This document shows positions 59,064 through 64,000 of a stretch of DNA of 64,000 nt, piece after piece. How positions within the stretch are numbered: the first letter of the stretch is position 1; each line of letters begins with the position of its first letter. This DNA comes from Erysipelotrichaceae bacterium (GTDB taxonomy: Bacteria > Bacillota_I > Bacilli_A > Erysipelotrichales > Erysipelotrichaceae), in contig JAFRLM010000007.1 of NCBI GenBank assembly GCA_017431225.1, positions 124,001-188,000 on the forward strand, read 5' to 3'. The notes beneath the pieces are model-generated. The model made no database searches. It was not told where the DNA came from and was given only the letters and a program-made list of their open reading frames with translations. Position numbers and translations under genes: made by a program.

Positions 59064-61881
59064 GATCATTATCCGCGGAGCCCGCGAGAACAATCTGAAG
59101 AATGTGGACATCGATCTGCCGCGCAATCGTTTTATCGTTATGACGGGTCTTTCCGGTTCCGGCAAGACCTCTCTGGCTTTTGATACTCTATACGCGGAAG
59201 GACAGCGGCGCTATGTTGAATCGCTTTCCTCCTACGCCCGTCAGTTTCTGGGTGGCGTCGATAAGCCGGATGTCGATCTGATCGAAGGTCTTTCCCCGTC
59301 GATCGCGATCGACCAGAAGACCACCAACAACAACCCCCGTTCCACCGTCGGCACGATCACTGAGATCTACGATTTCCTGCGTCTGCTTTTTGCCCGCACG
59401 GGTGACGCGTACTGCCCGAATCATCACCAGAAGATCGAGGCGATGACGGTGCAGGAAATGGTTTCCCGGATCGCGGAATTCCCGGAAGGGAGCCGTCTCG
59501 AGATCATTGCCAACGCCGTCGTGAACCGCAAGGGAACGTTTAAGGATTATTTTGAAAAACTGAAGAAGGAAGGCTATCTGCGTGTTTACGTGGATGGTCA
59601 GCTCTATATGATCGAGGAAGTTCCGGAGCTTGAGAAAAACAAGCGTCACACGATCGAAGTCGTCGTTGACCGTCTTGTGAAACGTGACGGGATCGAGACC
59701 CGTCTCAGCGACTCTCTGGAGCTTGCCCTCAAACTGACAGAAGGGACCTGCATCGTCAAGCGCGGAGAGGAGAGGACATTGTTCTCCTCCAATTTCGCCT
59801 GCCCGATCTGCGGATTCACCGTTCCCAAACTGGAACCGCGGCTGTTCAGTTTCAACTCGCCTTTAGGCGCCTGCCCGAACTGCAAGGGTCTGGGCATTAC
59901 GATGGAGGTCGGGATCGATTCCCTGATCCCGAATCCGGAGCTCAGCATCGCCCAGGGCGGTATCCGTTATTTCAAGAACACCGTCGGCACTGAGAACCTT
60001 GAATGGCAGAACTTTGCCGCGCTGCTCGATCATTACAACATCGATCTGCATAAGCCGCTGAAGGATTTCAGCAAGGACGAGATGGACATCATCCTTTACG
60101 GTTCGCGTGTCCCGATCGCCTATGAGATCACCAGCAGCGGCGGTATCCATTATCAGAAGAATACGATCATCGAGGGAGTCAAGACGCTGATCGAACGCCG
60201 TTATGACGAGACGACTTCCGCGATGTCCAAGGAATACTATCAGAGCTACATGGTCGAATCCGTCTGCCGTGAATGCCACGGCGCCCGTCTGAACGAGAAG
60301 GTGCTCAGCGTCCGCGTCGGCGATAAGAACATCCACGAGTTCACGGAGCTGTCGATCGAGAAGGCAGCGGATTGGATCGACCACCTTAAGCTTTCCCCGA
60401 TGAAGGCGGAGATCGCCCGGCTGCTTCTCGAAGAACTCCGCTCAAGGCTCGGTTTCCTGAATGATGTCGGTCTGGATTACCTGACACTGAACCGCAATGC
60501 CGGCACTCTGTCCGGCGGCGAGGCACAGCGTATCCGTCTCGCGACTCAGATCGGTTCGATGCTGACAGGCGTCATTTATGTCCTTGATGAGCCGTCGATC
60601 GGTCTGCATCAGAAAGACAACCGGAAACTGATCGATACATTAAAGCGCATGCGCGATCTCGGCAATACCGTGATCGTTGTCGAACACGATATGGAAACGA
60701 TGCTGGAAAGCGATTTCCTCGTCGATATCGGCCCCGGAGCCGGTAAAGAGGGCGGCCGCGTCGTTGCCGCCGGAACACCGCAGGAAGTCATGGCGAATCC
60801 CAAAAGTATCACCGGACTCTATCTCTCCGGCAAAAAGGAGATCCCGGTCCCGGAAAAGCGCAGAAAGGGCAATGGCAAGAGCCTGAAAATCATCGGCGCT
60901 GTTGAAAACAACCTGAAGAACATCGATGTGGAATTCCCGCTCGGAAAATTCATCTGTGTTTCCGGTGTCTCCGGTTCCGGTAAATCCACACTGGTCAATG
61001 AGATCCTGACCAAGGGCGTCCAGCAGTCGCTCAACCGGGTCCGGATCGTTCCCGGAAAGCATAAGAAGATCACTGGGCTTGAGAATATCGATAAGGTCGT
61101 CTCGATCTCACAGGATCCGATCGGCCGCACGCCGCGAAGCAACCCGGCTACCTATACCGGTGTTTTCGATGACATCCGCGATCTTTACGCGATGACTCCG
61201 GATGCCAAGGAACGCGGTTACGATAAGGGACGCTTCTCCTTCAACGTCGCCGGCGGCCGCTGTGAAGCCTGCCAGGGTGACGGCGTGAAACGTATCTCCA
61301 TGCTGTTCGTGCCGGATGTCTACGTTGAATGTGAAGCCTGCCGCGGCAGAAGATACAACAACGAAACACTGGCAGTCAAATACAAAGGCAAGAGCATCTA
61401 TGATGTGCTGAAGATGAGTGTCAAGGAAGCGCTGGAATTCTTCCGCAATGTTCCCAAGATCCGTCATAAACTGCAGATCCTTTACGATGTAGGTCTTTCC
61501 TATATCGAACTCGGTCAGAGCGCGACAACGCTCTCCGGCGGCGAGGCGCAGCGTGTCAAGCTTGCTTCCGAACTGCAGAAAAAGCCGACCGGCAAAACAC
61601 TGTTCGTCCTTGATGAACCGACGACCGGTCTGCATACGGATGACGTTGCCAAGCTGATCACGATCATCGACCGCATCGTCGACAACGGCGATACTGTCCT
61701 GGTGATCGAACATAATCTGGATGTCCTGAAGTGTGCTGACCATATCATCGATCTCGGACCGGATGGCGGTGACCGCGGCGGTACGATCGTTGTTACCGGC
61801 ACACCGGAAGAAGTTGCCGCATCGGACAAGGGGTATACCTCGAAATATGTCCGTCTGGCCCTGGGAGGTTATCATGGGTAA
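59050..61881 (+). CDS. uvrA: Excinuclease ABC subunit A
   Basis: 943 residues, full length. Two ABC modules (GLSGSGKTSLAFDTLYAEG and GVSGSGKSTLVNEIL), two signatures (LSGGEAQRIRLA, LSGGEAQRVKLA) and zinc-finger Cys pairs (CPICGF with CPNCKG; CEACQGDG with CEACRGRRY). Scans DNA for bulky lesions with UvrB. AAAGGAAAG precedes the ATG, which overlaps truA. uvrB is not seen in the window. Confidence 0.97.
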   Translation: MERDKIIIRGARENNLKNVDIDLPRNRFIVMTGLSGSGKTSLAFDTLYAEGQRRYVESLSSYARQFLGGVDKPDVDLIEGLSPSIAIDQKTTNNNPRSTVGTITEIYDFLRLLFARTGDAYCPNHHQKIEAMTVQEMVSRIAEFPEGSRLEIIANAVVNRKGTFKDYFEKLKKEGYLRVYVDGQLYMIEEVPELEKNKRHTIEVVVDRLVKRDGIETRLSDSLELALKLTEGTCIVKRGEERTLFSSNFACPICGFTVPKLEPRLFSFNSPLGACPNCKGLGITMEVGIDSLIPNPELSIAQGGIRYFKNTVGTENLEWQNFAALLDHYNIDLHKPLKDFSKDEMDIILYGSRVPIAYEITSSGGIHYQKNTIIEGVKTLIERRYDETTSAMSKEYYQSYMVESVCRECHGARLNEKVLSVRVGDKNIHEFTELSIEKAADWIDHLKLSPMKAEIARLLLEELRSRLGFLNDVGLDYLTLNRNAGTLSGGEAQRIRLATQIGSMLTGVIYVLDEPSIGLHQKDNRKLIDTLKRMRDLGNTVIVVEHDMETMLESDFLVDIGPGAGKEGGRVVAAGTPQEVMANPKSITGLYLSGKKEIPVPEKRRKGNGKSLKIIGAVENNLKNIDVEFPLGKFICVSGVSGSGKSTLVNEILTKGVQQSLNRVRIVPGKHKKITGLENIDKVVSISQDPIGRTPRSNPATYTGVFDDIRDLYAMTPDAKERGYDKGRFSFNVAGGRCEACQGDGVKRISMLFVPDVYVECEACRGRRYNNETLAVKYKGKSIYDVLKMSVKEALEFFRNVPKIRHKLQILYDVGLSYIELGQSATTLSGGEAQRVKLASELQKKPTGKTLFVLDEPTTGLHTDDVAKLITIIDRIVDNGDTVLVIEHNLDVLKCADHIIDLGPDGGDRGGTIVVTGTPEEVAASDKGYTSKYVRLALGGYHG

Positions 61882-62833
61882 AAACGAAGAACTCAGCAAA
61901 CGCGTATACGTATCGGAACTGAAAGAGTATTTTCATCTGAAACAGATCACCGGCGACGCGGAGAGTCTGAAACGCTGGATCATCGCGCCGGACGTTAACC
62001 GTCCCGGCCTGGAACTTGCCGGCTATATCGATACGACCGATCTGAAGCGTGTCGTCATCATCGGCAATAAGGAATGTGGTCTGCTCAATACGATGGACTA
62101 CGCGACCCAGAAGGCGCGTTTCGAATTCATCACCGATTCCTATACACCGTGCATCATCATGAGCAACGGCAACAAAACACCGGCCGCGCTGGAAGAGATC
62201 GCCAAAGCCAGGAATTTCCCGGTCTTTGAGACGGACTGGCAGACCTACATGGCGGTGCAGAACGTCGTTGCCTATCTGAGCCGCAAACTGGCTCCCGACA
62301 CCAGTATGCACGGCGTCATGCTGAACATTTACGGAAAGGGCGTTCTTCTGACCGGAAAGAGCGGGATCGGTAAATCCGAACTGGCGCTGGAATTAATACG
62401 CCGCGGTCATTTCTTCGTATCGGATGACCGTGTTGAGATCTCCCGTGTGCAGAACGATCTGTTCTGCAGCGCTCCGGATATCCTGAAGGGGATGCTGGAG
62501 ATCCGCGGTGTCGGCATCATCGATGTCAATATGATGTTCGGCGCCTCAACGCTTCTTGAAAGCTGCAATCTGGATCTGATCATCCATTTGGAGGAATACG
62601 GTGAGACCCACGAAAATAACCGTCTTAGCTATTCGCATGGAAAGATCGAGATCCTCGGCCTGCAGCGCCCGGTGATCGATATCCCGATCACTCCCGGCCG
62701 TCAGCTGAGCGTCATCATCGAAACGGCTGTCTCCAATTTCCGGCTAATGGAAAAGGGGATCAACAGCACGGAAGATTTCAAGCAGCGGGTACTTAAAGTG
62801 ATCACCGAAAAGAATAAAGGAGCCGGCGTATGA
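61874..62833 (+). CDS. hprK: HPr kinase/phosphorylase
   Basis: 319 residues from ATG 61874, with GGGAGG 7 nt upstream; a longer open frame from 61733 lies in uvrA. Walker A LLTGKSGIGKSELALELI, then VSDDRVEI, MLEIRGVGIIDV and the C-terminal IDIPITPGRQLSVIIE. It phosphorylates HPr Ser46 and reverses this by phosphorolysis, which releases PPi. It is followed by lgt fused to a HAD phosphatase, recalling the B. subtilis hprK-lgt-ppaX locus. Confidence 0.96.
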   Translation: MGKNEELSKRVYVSELKEYFHLKQITGDAESLKRWIIAPDVNRPGLELAGYIDTTDLKRVVIIGNKECGLLNTMDYATQKARFEFITDSYTPCIIMSNGNKTPAALEEIAKARNFPVFETDWQTYMAVQNVVAYLSRKLAPDTSMHGVMLNIYGKGVLLTGKSGIGKSELALELIRRGHFFVSDDRVEISRVQNDLFCSAPDILKGMLEIRGVGIIDVNMMFGASTLLESCNLDLIIHLEEYGETHENNRLSYSHGKIEILGLQRPVIDIPITPGRQLSVIIETAVSNFRLMEKGINSTEDFKQRVLKVITEKNKGAGV

Positions 62834-64000
62834 GCTTTTTTCCGACAGATAAGACCTTTCTGAAGATCGGGCCTTTCTCGATCCAGTGGTACGCTGTGCT
62901 GATCCTGAGCGGCGCCTATCTGGCTTACCGTCTCTCGCAGCGCAACGCCCGCCGTTCACATTACCCGTCCGATATCCTGGGCGATTACTTCGTCTATGTT
63001 TTATGGTGCGGTATCATCGGCGCCCGTCTGTGGTACTGTGTTTTCTATGATTTCAATTACTATTTTTCGAACCCGCTTAACATCTTAAAAGTCTACGAAG
63101 GCGGACTTGCGATCCACGGCGGACTGATCGCCGGAGTTCTGTTCACGCTCTGGTACTGCAAACGCAAGAATCTTTCTTTCCTGAAGATGGCGGATATGAT
63201 CATGCCGAATGTGCTTCTGGCACAGGCGATCGGCCGCTGGGGCAACTTTGTCAACCAGGAAGCTCACGGCGGAGTCGTCGACGCTTCCTATTACGACGGG
63301 ATCCTTTCCTTCCTGAAGGAACGCATGTGTATCGACGGCGTTTACTATGAACCGATGTTTTTCTACGAAAGCATCTTGTGCATCCTCGGTTTCTGCCTGA
63401 TCACCTTCCTGCTGAAGCCCCGTCAGAACAAGCGCGGAGACCTTTTCTGGGCGTATCTGATGTGGTACGGACTGATCCGCTTCTTTATTGAGATGAAGCG
63501 CACCGACGCGCTCATGATCTTCGGCCTGAAGACAGCGCAGCTGACCTCGCTTGCCGGGATCGCGATCGGCGTCTGCGGCTATATCGGACTTTTCGACCGT
63601 TTCTTCCCGAAACGCAAACCGACGATTCTGTTTGATTTTGACGGAACGCTGGTCGACACCAAAAGAGCGATCCGTGATTCCTATGAGCAGGTATTGATCA
63701 ATAACGGCCGGCAGGACCTGTATACGGAAGAGTTCAAAAACGAGATCATCGGTCCCTCGCTCCAGCATATTTTCAAGAAGTATTTTCCGGAGCGCGACAG
63801 CGAGGAACTGATCGCCGAATACCGGAAATACAACGATGAATTCCTGAAGACCGAGGCGGATCTGATGCCCGGCGGCAGGGAACTTCTGGAAGCGCTGAAG
63901 AAAGACGGCTATAACGTCGGCATCGTTTCGGTCCGTGCCCACCGTTCGATCAAGCTGATCAACGAGATCCTCAAGATCGGCGATCTCAGCGGTGACCAGA
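62830..64000 (+). CDS. lgt: Lgt prolipoprotein diacylglyceryl transferase fused to HAD phosphatase (PpaX-like), 3' truncated by window
   Basis: 390 residues are visible, one uninterrupted frame to the window end. Residues 1-258 are Lgt: seven membrane segments, GGLAIHGGLIAGV (catalytic His region) and the signature GRWGNFVNQEAHGG. Directly after RFFPKRKP comes a HAD domain: motif I TILFDFDGTLVDT (about 263-275), cap helices, and motif II region GIVSVRAH. Lgt attaches diacylglycerol to lipoprotein Cys. PpaX hydrolyses the PPi made by HprK phosphorylase, so the fused HAD is probably PpaX with its domain on the cytosolic side. ATGA overlap with hprK. Confidence 0.88.
   Translation, partial: MSFFPTDKTFLKIGPFSIQWYAVLILSGAYLAYRLSQRNARRSHYPSDILGDYFVYVLWCGIIGARLWYCVFYDFNYYFSNPLNILKVYEGGLAIHGGLIAGVLFTLWYCKRKNLSFLKMADMIMPNVLLAQAIGRWGNFVNQEAHGGVVDASYYDGILSFLKERMCIDGVYYEPMFFYESILCILGFCLITFLLKPRQNKRGDLFWAYLMWYGLIRFFIEMKRTDALMIFGLKTAQLTSLAGIAIGVCGYIGLFDRFFPKRKPTILFDFDGTLVDTKRAIRDSYEQVLINNGRQDLYTEEFKNEIIGPSLQHIFKKYFPERDSEELIAEYRKYNDEFLKTEADLMPGGRELLEALKKDGYNVGIVSVRAHRSIKLINEILKIGDLSGDQ

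Noticed and set aside
1-64000. tRNA, rRNA or prophage genes
   Set aside because: No CCA-ended cloverleaf candidates, rRNA segments or phage structural genes were noticed while reading; a dedicated tRNA scan was not possible here.

Overview
The window looks like about 64 kb of chromosome from a low-to-mid-GC Bacillota (Firmicutes). Evidence for this is HPr with both the His15 and Ser46 sites together with HprK, the ECF transporter core EcfA1-EcfA2-EcfT, GdpP-RplI-DnaB next to an HtrA-like protease and RlmH, a membrane pyrophosphatase, and AGGAGG-type ribosome binding sites. An Erysipelotrichia-like lineage is my guess from the gene set; no 16S rRNA is present to test it. Genes are very dense. 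No rRNA, tRNA or CRISPR array was seen, and the only non-coding stretches near 250 bp are the insertion-sequence flanks and the divergent region around 33 kb.

Layout. 1-6.4 kb: the 3' part of sbcC, a glycosyltransferase, a divergent membrane pyrophosphatase, a histidine phosphatase and an acidic Cys-rich protein. 6.5-11 kb: a little-characterised cluster with an orphan protein, an XpaC-like membrane protein, a small protein, and a two-module AAA+ protein whose Clp-like first module has lost its Walker A lysine. 11-18.4 kb: a membrane protein, lipoproteins, an AlkZ-like protein, murD-murI, a DUF362 protein and a DUF2156-GNAT fusion. 18.5-20.4 kb: an IS200/IS605-type element with an HUH transposase and a TnpB of the variant lacking the usual RuvC-II Glu and zinc finger. 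20.5-25.2 kb: sigma factor, membrane partner and DUF4349 lipoprotein, then LOG, MazG-like and amidohydrolase genes. 25.2-28.6 kb: a MATE exporter divergent from a GntR-ABC operon with a clear operator. 28.6-33 kb: a compact NAD salvage operon (pncA-pncB-nadE-nadD) and a PfkB kinase. 33-36.3 kb: a 1050-residue Glu/Val/Pro repeat protein with a C-terminal membrane anchor. 36.3-42.4 kb: cmk-der-gpsA, degV, rpsF-ssb-rpsR and an AEC transporter. 42.5-50.3 kb: a DUF2232 gene, gdpP, rplI, dnaB, a LysM-G5-M23 peptidase, an HtrA-like protease and rlmH. 50.3-55.8 kb: ptsH, a phosphohexomutase, an O-methyltransferase and two more Glu-rich membrane proteins. 55.8-64 kb: ecfA1-ecfA2-ecfT-truA-uvrA-hprK and an lgt gene fused in frame to a HAD phosphatase (PpaX-like) that runs off the window.

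Three themes stand out. (1) Six genes have a TATAAT-like -10 hexamer ending only 6-7 nt before the start codon and no Shine-Dalgarno, which predicts leaderless mRNAs; several directly follow the previous gene's terminator. (2) Proteins with long Glu/Val/Pro low-complexity arms recur at 5.5, 33, 53 and 55 kb; three carry apparent membrane segments, suggesting a family of envelope-associated acidic tethers or scaffolds. (3) The XpaC-like/AAA+ cluster is the best candidate for an undescribed multi-protein machine.
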